In this document: positions 49,018-61,192 of the stretch, one piece after another | How the letters are laid out: each line of letters starts with the position of its first letter | Numbering within the stretch: position 1 is the stretch's first letter | Source: Nilaparvata lugens | Lineage: Eukaryota; Arthropoda; Insecta; Hemiptera; Delphacidae | Length of the DNA stretch: 64,000 nt | Reading direction: 5' to 3' | NCBI RefSeq assembly: GCF_014356525.2 | Contig: NC_052507.1 | Coordinates: 56,886,621 to 56,950,620 of the forward strand | The notes under the pieces: model-generated | Told to the model about the DNA's origin: nothing | Databases searched by the model: none | Seen by the model: the letters and a program-made list of their open reading frames with translations, nothing else | Translations under genes and position numbers: made by a program

Positions 49018-50227
49018 ATGTATAAGAAAGAAGTCAAGTTGGATATATTACTTGTTGATCAGAGTGTACATCTTGATGAGAGTATTACCAAATATGAGTA
49101 TATCACTCACACACCATATATTCAACAGACATTCAATTACAATGATGAAATTCGAATTAGTTTAAAACAAGAAGATATTTATACACTTCCAAGTAGAAGT
49201 TTTCTCATAATTGAAGGCGAAATCAAAGTGAAAGATAAGAATGATGTTGAAACCAAGGACTTTTCACTCATCAATAATGGAGTTGCATACCTATTTGATG
49301 AAATCAGATATGAATTGGGAGGGGTTGAAGTTGATCGCACACGTAATGTAGGATTGACAACAACCATGAAAAACTATCTACGTCAATCAAAACTCAATGA
49401 AAAAATTATGGAGAATGCAGGATGGAAGTTGACTGGATGGAAAAGTTTAGATAAATTCTGCTTTTGCATTCCTTTGGATATGTGGTTAGGTGTAATGGAA
49501 GACTATAGAAAAGTTCTATTTAATGTTCGTCAGGAAATTGTTCTATTAAGATCATCATCAGATTTAAATTGTATTGAATCAGAAACAGCAAAATCGGTGA
49601 AAATTGATATTACAAAACTACAATGAAAAGTACCCTACATACATGCTTCTGACACTGTTCATCTTGATCTGCTGAGTTTAACACATAGTGATATACCAAC
49701 TACCATTCCATTCAGGTCATGGGAATTGCATGAATTTCCACAATTACCTGAAACTACCAATCTTCAATGGACAGTTAAGACAACTTCGAACATATTGAAA
49801 CCTAGATTCATTATTCTTGGATTACAAAAGAATAGGAAAAATGTTATAACTGCTAACAGGTCACATTTCGATTTCTGTAATCTGAACAATGTTAATCTTT
49901 ATTTAAATGCTCAATCATTCCCCTATGAAAATATTGTTGGTAATAAACATTTATTGTATTACATGTTCTCTGAATTCAAAAATGAATACTTTCCCTATAA
50001 CAGCAGTACATAAATTGAGTATAAAACATTTGATGAATATGCACCATTGGTTGTTATAGACTGTAGTAAGCAGAATGAACTATTGAAATCTGGTGCAATA
50101 GACATAAAGTTGACATTGGAAACAACAAATAATTTCTCAGAAAAAAACCAGTGCCTACTGTTTAATCCTCTATGATAATGAGTTTGAATATACACAACTG
50201 AGTGGAACAGTAAAAAGAGTATTATAA
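49018..50227 (+). pseudogene. Double-jelly-roll-type major capsid protein (Polinton-like), broken
   Basis: Major capsid protein-like gene of about 400 codons. It starts at ATG 49018, 26 bases inside the inverted-repeat boundary and after an AT-rich TATATAATAA stretch. The N-terminal half has the pattern known from capsid proteins of Polintons and large DNA viruses: LPSRSFLIIEG (residues 58-68), then INNGVAYLFDEIRYELGG (85-102) and a VDRTRNVGL turn. A second part contains FRSWELHEFP and LNAQSFPYEN. Three breaks: a TGA at codon 203 (49624-49626), a TAA at 50011-50013, both in an otherwise continuous frame, and a one-base shift in the A-run near 50141. After that shift a typical family ending continues to 50227. 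The same class of protein is, as far as I recall, scattered through insect genomes. Capsid identity comes from motif pattern and element context, not a search. Confidence 0.72.
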
Positions 50228-50278
50228 ATCTCCTATAAAATAACAAAAACTAGACAATATTCAAATCAAAAGTATTAT

Positions 50279-50356
50279 CTACAAATGTATCAATATTTTA
50301 CCTTCAGTATCATCCCATTGATTTGTAGAATTGTTCTTGTCTTGATCTCCAACCAT
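50279..50356 (-). CDS. Tiny ORF downstream of the minus-strand promoter
   Basis: 25 codons beginning MVGDQDKNNSTNQWDD, first ATG after the TATA/Inr pair at 50426-50457. Could be a leader exon: a GTAAAA donor-like site follows TGAAG. Coding status is uncertain. Confidence 0.2.
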   Translation of the reverse strand: MVGDQDKNNSTNQWDDTEGKILIHL

Positions 50357-50425
50357 TTTCTTCAAATTTAATTTTAAAGCATTTTATATTATTATTCAAT
50401 TTATCAGCTTCTTTCAAAGCAAAAT

Positions 50426-50457
50426 ACTGACTGTGATGATATAGTGCTATCTATATA
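50426..50457 (-). promoter_or_regulatory. Core promoter: TATA box and arthropod initiator
   Basis: TATATAG (50457-50451) and TCAGT (50430-50426) are about 29 bases apart on the minus strand, the spacing of an insect TATA-Inr promoter. It would drive transcription toward the 3' end of the capsid gene. Confidence 0.4.
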
Positions 50458-50574
50458 AGCTTAGATTTTTCATTAAAGTTGAATAATGTTCTTGGTCTGG
50501 GTAACCAAACCTACATTTTTTCTGGGTGTACTCACCTACATCTACTATTTCTTTGTGGGTGTACTCACCTAAAC

Positions 50575-50865
50575 CTAAGATTCTTCACCTATATTTATTA
50601 CATTTTTCTCATACCATTTTTTAAAAGAGATTCCAGAAGAAAGTGAGAATTGTTGGATTAAGTTTGGATCAGTCATATACTTCCATTCTTTTTCATTATT
50701 GAGATTGATGTTTGGTATGAAAGTTGCAGCTAATGGTATACATTGTAAAAAATGGAAAAAATTCTGAATCAAATTTTTTATATAAACATTAATATCACTA
50801 TTATTATCTTTATCATACAAATATAGACCAAATTTATCGACCAATTTTATTTATTTAACACTCAT
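50575..50865 (-). pseudogene. Unknown small protein of the Polinton-like element
   Basis: A 97-codon frame on the minus strand from ATG 50865, just inside the right inverted repeat, to TAG 50575. Codon 5 is TAA; the rest (92 codons) is open. It is mirror-placed to the capsid gene, so the two would be transcribed convergently from the two inverted repeats. The protein has DKFGLYLYDKDNN, a hydrophobic middle (FFHFLQCIPLAATFIP) and a charged end (FKKWYEKN). I do not recognise it. It could be the shrunken end of a larger Polinton gene or an element-specific protein. Confidence 0.4.
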
Positions 50866-50891
50866 GATCTATTTTCATAATAAATGTTTAA

Positions 50892-51150
50892 TACAACCTG
50901 AGGTGAGTTTCCAAGTAGTTCAAACTTAGCTGGTTAAAGACAGAGGGTCAAGCCGCCCAGAACCCCCCCCCCCCCCTGTGAGGGGGGGTTAGTGCTGAGG
51001 TTTAAGAAAGGGTCTCAACATAAAAATATTATTGTGTACTTGTTGCTCAGTTTCAGAGTTAGGATCCCTTGACAAATGGATTTACTGAAAAAAATTATTC
51101 TTTGTTTCAAGAAATTGGATCTACTTTTTCCATATTTTCTGTTCAATCTT
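50892..51150 (-). repeat. Right terminal inverted repeat, inner part
   Basis: Inverted copy of about 48733-48991, including the C-run/G-run palindrome (50964-50990). It stops at CAATCTT, where the LINE is inserted, and resumes at 56018. Confidence 0.85.
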
Positions 51151-51403
51151 ATCCTTTTTATTCTTTTATTCTTTCTTTATTCAAAAAAAAAAATTAAACA
51201 ATCAAATGCATTCCAAAAATCAAATACAATATTGTTTCCTAATTTCTAATATGTGTTCCCTATAGGCTACCCTGTGTGGGGACACTTGAATATATATAAT
51301 AAAATATTTATATACAAATTTAAATATTATATCATGAAGAACATAATAATTGAATATGGTATTATATTGAAATAAATCAATATGTCAATATTTATAATCA
51401 TTC

Positions 51404-51624
<221 letters not shown>

Positions 51625-51889
51625 ACACAAAACTTAAAACTATGTACGGAGTGGTTGCTGTTTTTTTCTCATATTAAGTTCAATTTTATTCATAGTTAAC
51701 GTTTCGTTTTTTTTTCAAAGTGCTGATGTAATTAGACCATAAATGAATGCGTTTAGAAGAAAGAGACAGTGATTGAAATTTGATACTGTCTTACTGTTTA
51801 CGCATACCGGACGGGATTTGTGAGTTCAATGATCTTTGATTGTTGCAGTGTTCATGTCGTGTAATGTGGAAATTATACTAAATTTAGAC

Positions 51890-54841
51890 CTATATTAATT
51901 TAGTAAAAAAATCATTCGGGTTGTCTAGTTGTAAAATGAATTTCTTGATTTCTTTTCTAAATAACTGATGTGACGTTATTTTCCTTGTTGTTACTGGAAG
52001 TGAATTGAATATTTTTATAGCTATGTATTTGAAGTGTCGTCTGGAATGTTCTAATCTTGGTTTTGGGAGGTTAATGTCCTGTGAATTCCTGAGGTTTATT
52101 CTTTCTCTCATCTGTTGAATATCGAAATTATTTTCAGCTAAATCCAGCAATGCTTTGAATAGAAAAGAATGTCTCACTGATAATATTGATAGTTCTCTGA
52201 AGAGCATCATTGAACTATATTGTTTAGGTTTATTACAAATTATTTTTAATATATGTTTCTGACCAGTAATCACAGGTTTAATATGAACATTGTATGCACT
52301 CCCATAGCATATTATTCCATAATTTATTCTAGAACCAATAATTGCATGGTATAATTGTAACAATACTTCTTTTGGACATAACTGTCTGAGGTAATAGAAC
52401 TTCCTTATGTATACAAATAACTCATTTTTTATCTTCTGTACATGATCTGACCAAGTGAGCATACTATCCAATATGAGGCCCAGATATTTAACTGTACGTG
52501 CTTGTTTTATAGTTTCACAGTTACACAATATATTATTCACCTGTTGCGCACAATCTAATTTATGGAAGTAAATACTAGTTAACTCCTGATCCGTGTTTTG
52601 AAGATTAAATTGTATTATATTAGATTTGTCTGTGTTGATAGTTAATTTATTTTCGCAAAACCACCACCTAAGGTGCTTAAGATCCATTTCTAATTTATTT
52701 TTAAGTTCTTGATTTGTTTTGGCCGAATAAAATATGACTGTATCGTCTGCAAAAGATGTAATCTTTCCCTGTAAGTCACCATCCGTCAAATCGTTAATAA
52801 AGACCAGGAATAAAGTACTTGATAACACTGATCCTTGAGGAATACCTATGGTAATGTCCCGGGGTTCACTCAACGTATCGTTAATTCTGACCCTTTGCCT
52901 CCTATTAGATAGGTAGCATCTTAACCAATCATTGGCAATTCCTCTTACTCCTGATAAATAAAGTTTTTTTAGAAGCATTTTTTTATCAATTGCATCATAT
53001 GCTTTAGATATATCAAGAAACAGAGCTGCACACTTATTATTAACACTAAAACTGTCATTTATTTTTGAAATGAGATTTTTAATTGCCGCTTCTGTACTTC
53101 TTCCTTCACGGAAACCATATTGGTTATCACTAAAAAAGTTATTATTTTTATAAAAGTTTTCAAGTCTAATCTTGAATATTTTTTCTAAAATCTTGGAAAA
53201 AACCGGTAAAAGTGAAATTGGGCGGAACTGATCTATGTTTTTACAATTTGGCTTTTTAGGAATAGGTATAACTACGCTGTGTTTGAACATGCTTGGGAAT
53301 TTTCCTTTGGCAATACTCAGGTTAATTAGATCGGTTAATTTGTTCAAATAATTCATGTAAGTTTTTTTAATCATGCTTGTGCTTATCTCATCTACACCTG
53401 GCGAAGATTTATTTTTCAATTTTCTTATTATACTTGCTACTTCCTCCGGATTTGTAGGGTGGAGAAAAATTGAATTTGTTGGAGAGTTGTATGGAAATCT
53501 TATTTTTGATATTCTAGCAGACTCTTCCCTGGTTTGCAATGTGGTTTGTTCTAATTCATCATTCATTTCATTCAAAACATTTAGAAAATAAGAATTAAAC
53601 GAATTAGAAATTTTATTACTATCATGTATGCTATTTCCCTGCTCATCAACAATCAGTTTTAGTGGTTCTTTATTTTTTTTCAATCCTATTAACACGTCAA
53701 TTGTTTTCCACGTCTTTCTAATGTTTCCCTGGCTTTCTCTAAACAGTTTTGAATAATAATATTGTTTTCTTTCTCTCAGTTCATTACGTAAGTTATTTTT
53801 GAATGTATTGTATATTTGTTTTAAGTCGTCATTATTAGGTTGTTTGATAACATTCTTGTATAACTCATTTCTTAAGTTTATTTGCTTGATCAGATAACTA
53901 TTTATCCATGGCGACCTATATTTCTGTGTCAAGTTATTTTTAAAAGAAGATTTTCTTGTGAATCTTTGATAGCGCTTTTTAAAATGTCAATGAAATTTTC
54001 CCATCCCTCATCAACTGATACTGCTGGTATTTCTCTATCCCCTATCAATCGATGATAAAATATTATTCAACTTCCGGTAATTGATTAGGCGTATTTTTTT
54101 ATAATTTGTATCTGCTTCTTCGTTGGATCTCTTCAATCCTTCAACTTTAAGTATGATTGTACTGTGATCAGTTATATCTAAATGTAGTATTTCTGGAATT
54201 AGATTAATTTTATTCAGTTTTGTTCTATTTTTGCCGGATTTTAAGTAAAGATGATCTATTAAAGAGTTGGAAAATCGGGACCTATGAGTGTAATCAGTAT
54301 TGAGTGATTCAAATCCAAAACTATTCATTAAATATTTGTAATCGTCAATAATTCTGGTGTTCTGAAAAAGATCTATATTTATATCTCCCATGAAAAAGAA
54401 AGGGACCTCATTGTTTTCGTTAATATTAAATATTTCTTCTAAGTACAAGGTTAATTCGTTAAGAAATATTTTGGGTGAGTTTGATTGCAACCTGTAAGCA
54501 GCCAACAACTGAAATTCAAAATTATTATATGAACAAGATATATGTACACAGTCCGCTGAAATAAAAACTATTGTCTTTGTTTTGAACGTTATCTCACTGC
54601 TTATATAAACCAAAGTTCCTCCTGCTCTGTAGTTATGATTAAAATTACCATGTACGGAATAGCCCTCTATATGATATAAGTCTATTTCATTCTCTAGTAT
54701 CCATATTTCTGTCAAGACTATTATTAGCGGGTTGTTTTCTAATTTCCTCATTTGCACTAAGAATAGATCTAAATTACTTCGCAGACTGCGTATATTTTGA
54801 TGAATAATTAGTGTTTCTCTGTTACTTATCTCTGATGACAT
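51890..54841 (-). pseudogene. LINE ORF2: AP endonuclease and reverse transcriptase, frameshifted
   Basis: The endonuclease piece (54841-54035, 268 codons) has the AP-endonuclease residues NIRSL (about 16), LTEIW (Glu45), AAYR (116-117), MGDINID (Asp153, Asn155), SLIDHLY (196-197) and ITDHST (225-226). The reverse transcriptase piece (53932-51890, 680 codons) has FRPISLLP, LFLDISKAYD (Asp307), GIPQGSVLS and FADDT (394-397), the active site with Phe replacing the usual Tyr. The segment between (54035-53932) stays coding, but in shifted frames: one shift near 54040 and one in the TTTTAAAAAG run near 53977, just before RYQRFTRK. The start overlaps the end of ORF1 by about 20 bases, as in jockey and CR1 elements. 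All catalytic residues are present. Clade assignment (CR1-like) is by general appearance only. Confidence 0.85.
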
Positions 54842-55889
54842 TTTTATTTACGGTGCTGACACTGTTATTTTCTTGGTTACCTGGCTGCTTTGATGCACTT
54901 ATCACGCTCAACTTTTTCACTTGTTCACTGTTCTTGAGTTCAATAACTGGTGTTCCATCTTCTTTCCTAGCTAGAATCTTCCCTTCCTTGATCCATAGGT
55001 ATTTGATGTCGCCTCTTTTGAAGATCTCTCTCGCCATGGTGAAAATCCTTCTTCGCGTAGGTGCTAGACTTTCATTCACATAGACTGGATGGTCCGTTGT
55101 TTTTCCCATCTGCTTTGTAGAAAACTGCCTCGTAACTTTCCTTTTATTCAATATTACTTGTTTGTCTGTTCTACGAACGAACTTGACAACGATTGGTGGA
55201 GGTAGGTTTTCATTTCGTTGTTTAAGTCTGTGACAAATGTCGATTGCATCTGCTTTTATTTTGTGTCCTAATGCTTCGCTCATTCTACAAATGATTTCTG
55301 TTACATCTTCATCCTGTTTTTTGGGTATACCATTTATTTCCAGCATGTTCAATCTTGAGTATTGTTCCATATCCTCGACGCGTTCCTTCAGTTCTGCATT
55401 TTCTTTCCTGAGGCTAGCTACTTCTGTTGAAAGCTCATCGATGTTGATTAGGCATGTGCTAATTTGCTTGTTTTGTTCATCAAACTTCTTATTAATGTCG
55501 TTAATCGCCTGATGACATGATTCAATTGATTTCCCAAGCTCCAACTCCATTTTCTTAATATTCTCCTTCATCGACGTCTGATTTCCTGCAATTACCTCAA
55601 GAACTCCTGCGAGTTCTTGGAGAGTCACGTCCTTGTTTCCTGTTGTCGATTCACTCACCATACTTTTGCGACGTGTAGAGGAACAGCTGCTACATCTCCA
55701 AATTTGTTTGTTTCTCTTTATGTAGTCCGCATCGTCCTTGGTCATTTTCACACATCCTATATGAAAATTCGCTTCACAGTCGACACATGAAATCAGCTCA
55801 CCTGAATTCCGAATGGATTTAGAGCAAATAAAACAAGACATTTTTAAATCTTCAAATAAAATATTCACTACAGCACGGTTCACTAGCAC
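54822..55889 (-). CDS. LINE ORF1: PHD finger, coiled-coil, RNA-binding-like domain
   Basis: Intact 355-codon frame; the likely true start is the second Met (residue 17, about 55841), right before the finger. A C4HC3 PHD finger is complete: C19, C22, C35, C38, H43, C46, C66, C69. A coiled-coil follows (about 95-180), then EQYSRLNMLEINGIP, the entry to the RNA-binding-type fold found in many LINE ORF1 proteins and related baculovirus FP25-like proteins. ORF1 proteins package element RNA. A PHD at the N-terminus is known from several insect CR1/jockey-like groups. This is the only fully open long gene in the window. Confidence 0.85.
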   Translation of the reverse strand: MLVNRAVVNILFEDLKMSCFICSKSIRNSGELISCVDCEANFHIGCVKMTKDDADYIKRNKQIWRCSSCSSTRRKSMVSESTTGNKDVTLQELAGVLEVIAGNQTSMKENIKKMELELGKSIESCHQAINDINKKFDEQNKQISTCLINIDELSTEVASLRKENAELKERVEDMEQYSRLNMLEINGIPKKQDEDVTEIICRMSEALGHKIKADAIDICHRLKQRNENLPPPIVVKFVRRTDKQVILNKRKVTRQFSTKQMGKTTDHPVYVNESLAPTRRRIFTMAREIFKRGDIKYLWIKEGKILARKEDGTPVIELKNSEQVKKLSVISASKQPGNQENNSVSTVNKNVIRDK

Positions 55890-56017
55890 GAAATATTTTG
55901 TTACGGAACGTTTAAACTTTGCACAGCTGACTCAGCAACCACTCCGATACGACCGCTCTCATCGAGCTCTCAATCATTACTGATTGACAAATGGCATCTT
56001 GATTGCCATGCCATCTT

Positions 56018-56585
56018 GACAAATGGATTTACTGGAAAAAGTTATTCTTGGTTTCTTAGTTATTGGATCTAGTTTTCCCATGAGATCCTTATTTTTTGTT
56101 CAATCTTGACAAATGGATTTGTAATTAGATTTACTGGAAAAAGTTATTCTTGTAGATTTTTTGTAAAATTAACGGTTTCTTAGTTATTGAAGAAATTGAG
56201 AAAAGCTGGATCTAGTTTTCCCATGAGATCCTTATTTTTTGTTCAATCTTGACAAATGGGGTGTCAATGGATTCATTATTAGATTTACTGGAAAAAGTTA
56301 TTCTTGTAATTTTTTGTAAAATTAACGGTTTCCTAGTTGTTCAAGAAATAAAAAAAAGCTGGATCTAGTTTTTTTTCCAAAAAAGTGGGAAATCTTCATT
56401 TGAGGTTTATTGTGAGATTAGGGGTATGACTAGGTTAGGTTAGATCAGATTACATTGGGTTGGGCAAGGTTAGAACCAAGAATCAGCTTTGAGGCAGATT
56501 TGGGGGCAGCTTTGGGGCAGCTTTGGGGCAGCTTTTCTCCAGCTTTGGGGCAGCTTTGAGACAGAACTCTCACTTTATCCCTACT
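56018..56585 (-). repeat. Right terminal inverted repeat, outer part
   Basis: Inverted copy of about 48182-48732: tandem AACTAGATCCA blocks, then AGCTGCCCC units, then the AG terminus. The TTCTTC duplication follows. Confidence 0.85.
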
Positions 56586-56591
56586 TTCTTC

Positions 56592-59500
56592 CTTAGAATT
56601 ATCTTATTATATTCTATAATTAATGAATTAGAATCTTCTTTTACCTCACATCGTAAGTTCATGTCCATCAATGAACCACTTATTGTACACATTCTTGTTG
56701 AAAAATCCAAAAAGAAAGACCACTCTATCAAGAAGTGTGGACAGCTTTAGTTCTCTGATTGTGAAACATTCATAACAGTTAGTTCTGTCTCAGTAGTTAT
56801 TACTGGTACTCGATCAATTGTGAACAATTCTCGTGATATCTGTAGTGATGTTTCATCTGAATTCTCCTGTTTGTACCATACTCCCTCGTTTAAGTTTTTC
56901 AATTATCTCTCCTCTATTCTCTCCTCCAACAATATTCTTGTACCCTTCAATTTTCAAACTATTCATACTTGTGTTCTTCTATGATATTTATCATATTTAT
57001 CCACTTTCAAATCCATATTCATATCAACATTGATATTTATGATACTTATCATATTTATCCACTTTCAAATCCATATTCATATCAACATTCTTAATAATTC
57101 AATTTTCAAACTAGATTCTACCTATAATGAAGCTCACTTTCAAATCAACAATTTTTCAACCTTCTCCATAATCAATCCTTCTTTTACACTTTCCCCTTCT
57201 AATACTCCTCTTATCTCAACATGCTATCCATCCACCTCATCACTTTCTCCTCTTCTTGTTATTCTCTCTCCTCTCCCATTTATCCTTCTCGTCACAGTAT
57301 TTTCCGCGGTTGGAGTGCACAGTACCGTTAACGTTGTAAAACATGTGTAAAGGCAATAATTTTCTAGTAACATAGCATGAGTTACTCCAGTCCAACTCAA
57401 GGAGACTACAATCTTCCCTGGTACTTCTTATTTTCCTTCTTCTCTCTCTATCTCTTCCTCTTATTCTGTTTCCACTCCCCTATCTGTTCCTTCCACTCCT
57501 TCTTCTCCTATTCCTCCTTCTACTCCTCCTCATCCTCCTCACCATCATCACCATTATCCCCCTCACAACGTTTTTACTTGTCAGTTGCCAGTACTTCACA
57601 GTGGAATACACGCCCAAACGTATGATTTACTCTCCAGTTCCGTGTTATTGGCCTGTAGACCCCGTACCCTACGGTTGGAGGGTGTACGTTATTACAGATG
57701 GTGCTGTTACAGGGGGGCGTTATTCAGTGGACGGGTGTAACAACAGCCACGTATTTCCCTCAAGACTTGGGGTCGACGCATCTTTTTGAGAGATGAGTGT
57801 TTTTAATCTGCTGTAGCAAACTTTCTTCCAACCAACCCTTTCATGCAACCTCTTGCTCCAAAACATTCCATAATAAAATCATCGTTCTACTGACTAAAAT
57901 AAACTACACAACTACGTTACATCATAGATTTGTGAAGTTTAAATAGATTTGGGGTGTTAAAATACTCAAATATTTAAAATACTCAACACCCAAAAGTAAA
58001 GCCTCAAGGTGCGAACAGAACGAGTAAGTAGTGGTGAAGATCGATCCAACAAAACATCCTTGCTATGTTAAAGAACATTTGGAGTTATTGGTATGGATAT
58101 AATAGACCTTTCTGTTCGTACCCTAGAGATTTTAGAATATAACTGTCCCACAACACTGAATAAAAATTCATTAATTAGTTTTCAAAAAATGTTCAGAAAA
58201 CTGAATTACTAGAACATGTTTGACTAGATGTTTAGAATGTTGATTTCCCTGAAAATTCTTACACATTTCAGGAAGGTTAGTTTTTTCAAAATTTCTCTAC
58301 AAAACTTGAGGAGATAATTGGATCACATAAATTGCGAAAGTATGAATTGCAATATTACCAGATCAGATTTTGTGATTCATCTTGAAAATTGAATAAATAA
58401 TAATTGTTGAGACGTAAATATGTAGAATATTCACAAGCCGAAATCAACATGTGAGTCATACATTGAACATATACACATTGTATAATTGAATTTTCATATG
58501 GATCAACTGTATTGGTATCTACTATGCTACGAAATCTGCAATTCATGAACAGAATAGCCTGCAATTGGCATGATTGAGTTGTGCAACTGAACTACATGTG
58601 ACACTGATGTAAGACTGAGGTACGTCAACAGAATAGCCTGCAATTCACATAATAAAGATGTGCAAAATTTTAAAATCCAATTTTGTGTGGGTGGAGCTGG
58701 TATGCATAGAATAGTAAGCCAGCCACACCTTTACTTGGCATGCATACCATGATATCACACCAATGGATTATACTGATATCTTCAGCCCCGCTGTATTGTG
58801 TGAGTAGGGAGATGAAAGTCTTCCCACATATATTCTACCATATCCCGTTTCCAACTTCCCATATCCCATAAATCAAACCAAAGGGCGGTAACTCCTCAGC
58901 TTTTCAACGGGCGGCATTCGATTCTCTTTCAAACTCTTTCTCCTTCCATATTATTTTTCCCATTGTTTGTTCTTCGTTCTTGGTTTCTATCTCACGTCAT
59001 TATTCACCTTGGACTTCAGTTTGAGTTTGATTCTCATTTACAGCTGCATCTCAATCTTGGCTTTGATTCGAATCTCCGTCTTCGTCTACTTCTCCATCTT
59101 AATTTTCATCACACTGTATTCATTCATTCACAGAACTCGCTTATAATTTCATCCTCATTCGAATGATGTAACTTCATGATAAATGTGAATTGCAGAGCTT
59201 TAATGATCGGATATAATAGGTCAGTTGCACGGGTTCAATACCGTGATAGGACGAAGTTGTATTGCCTCTATAGGTTCAGTGTTAATCTGCGTTCACTCTT
59301 CCATTCACAGCATATCGAAGATCGCTATTAATTTGTTGAACATCGATAATTTAAGAGAAGAGAAGGCTCAAATAAAAAGTTTTTTCAATTTTCTCCACTC
59401 CTCGAACTTACCCTTCACCTATCCAACTTCATCACCACTTCCTCTTCCTCCAACCTTTTACTTATTTTCCTTTTCATCTTCATCGTAATATTCTTCTCCA

Positions 59501-61110
59501 CCAAAACCCTTCCACGCACCTCTGCCCTTAAAATCTCTTATTCTCAATACCACTCATTCCAATATAAATAGTTTTCTTCTCCCACGTCCGAACTTCCCTT
59601 TTCTCTTCCTTATCTCACATCCCTTTCCCTCTCTTCCCTTCACTCCCCCTTTTCCGATGCGTATATGAAGATACAGTTCTACAGCAACATCCGCCGCATA
59701 TATATATATAATATATCATACAACTTATATAGTGATGGGTAGTTGATTTACTGGTTGGCGTCCCCTGAAGAATTCAAGCTCGACTCTTTTTTTCAGTTGC
59801 TACAGTGAGATCAATTTTAAGCTGTCAGCATACCTTATAATAACCACTAATGCTTCCCACTGAATCGATGCTGACAGTTTGAAATGATTCTCACCACACT
59901 GCTGCGTAGTAACTCACCAAAACGATTTATAATAATACATCCTCAGGGAGCAGACACAGCTCGACTGATAAAATTTAATTCACTCTTCGCCAAAAATATC
60001 CCTCCTCTTCTAAATCACACACCTCCACCCTCAATATATGTGAGTATAAAATCAATATGGCTGATCATCCTGTGTGAGATAACAATCAATTCATGTGCTG
60101 AAGTATAGCCCACTAGATACTCAAACTATGAATTCTCATACTCATGTATAATCATAGTCCATGATATACATGATATATTCATGAACACTCATTCACTATT
60201 TCTGTCTTCTGTAACACAATTCATACTGTATAGGGGTAACCGCCCCAAATCCCATGGATGCCCCCTCCCTAAATTTGGAAACTTCAGCTCCTACCAAACC
60301 CCACTCACAAATAGATATTGAGAATCCGAATAATGTATGGCTAGTCAATTTTCAAACACTGCTGACTTTGATTTGATCATTCCAAAGACGCAGTTGTCTC
60401 CCTAAAACTTGTGACACCTGACTCTTGCTCATGTGCAATTCCACTTCTTTTCTGACGAATATATTATATGAAGGAGATTGATATAAAGACTTCATTTTTG
60501 TTCATAGTAATCAAGCTCTGATAACACTCTTCAATATTCCTCCCGTTGCATGATGTGTGCTGGGTCAGTGCACAATCGAAAGTATGATAGTTTATACCTT
60601 CCATTTATTGTGTATCGATATTATAGCATTAAGGTTTGATAACTAATATTGTCACTTACATTAATAATGAATCTAATCTTATCTCTCTCTCTCTCATTCT
60701 TCCTATCACTCACTTTCTTCCTCTCTATTTCTTCAACTCTTCATTTATATTCCTTTCTAACTCTCAATATTTTCCCAGTTCATGGTTTCTGAAATTCGTT
60801 GAAGAGTTAATTATCGGAATTGAAAGGAGTAGTATCTTCCAATATTCTGGGATTTTATTCCTAGGTACAGTAATCAATATTAAGATATATTACTATTTCA
60901 CGTCATTCCGATAGAATATATTTATTCATTAAATTTATCAATTTATTTATTTTATACATTTATGCATGCAAATTCTTTCTCAACTATGAATGATAGGAAA
61001 AGGAACAACAGTCTTAAAGCCCAAAACTGTTCCTTTCCCAATTTTAGATAGAAATTATCCAAAAATAGCTTATGTTCAAACTTTATGATTTTTGTCCAAT
61101 TCTGAGTCCA
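56592..61110. other. No recognisable gene; simple and tandem repeats
   Basis: AT-rich DNA. A 58-base tandem duplication lies at 56983-57088 (GATA[T/C]TTATCATATTTATC units). AACAGAATAGCCTGCAATT is repeated at about 58548 and 58628. 57400-57560 is pyrimidine-rich. A 10-bp hairpin stem, CTGTCAGCAT, lies at 59822-59877. A 62-codon frame at 57601-57789 has ordinary composition but no recognised domain. Confidence 0.4.
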
Positions 61111-61192
61111 GAATCTATATAATAAAAGAGAGTAGGGTGGTTTTTGTTCGTTTGTTCGTTTGTTCGTGTGTTCGTGTGTTCGTTTGTTCGCA
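61111..61192 (+). repeat. Helitron-like 5' end followed by GTTTGTTC repeats
   Basis: TCTATATAATAAAAGAGAGT follows an A, which resembles 5' termini of Helitrons (TC start, insertion between A and T). It is followed by about six GTTTGTTC/GTGTGTTC units. I did not find a matching CTRR end with hairpin, so a fragment is as likely as a whole element. Confidence 0.35.
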
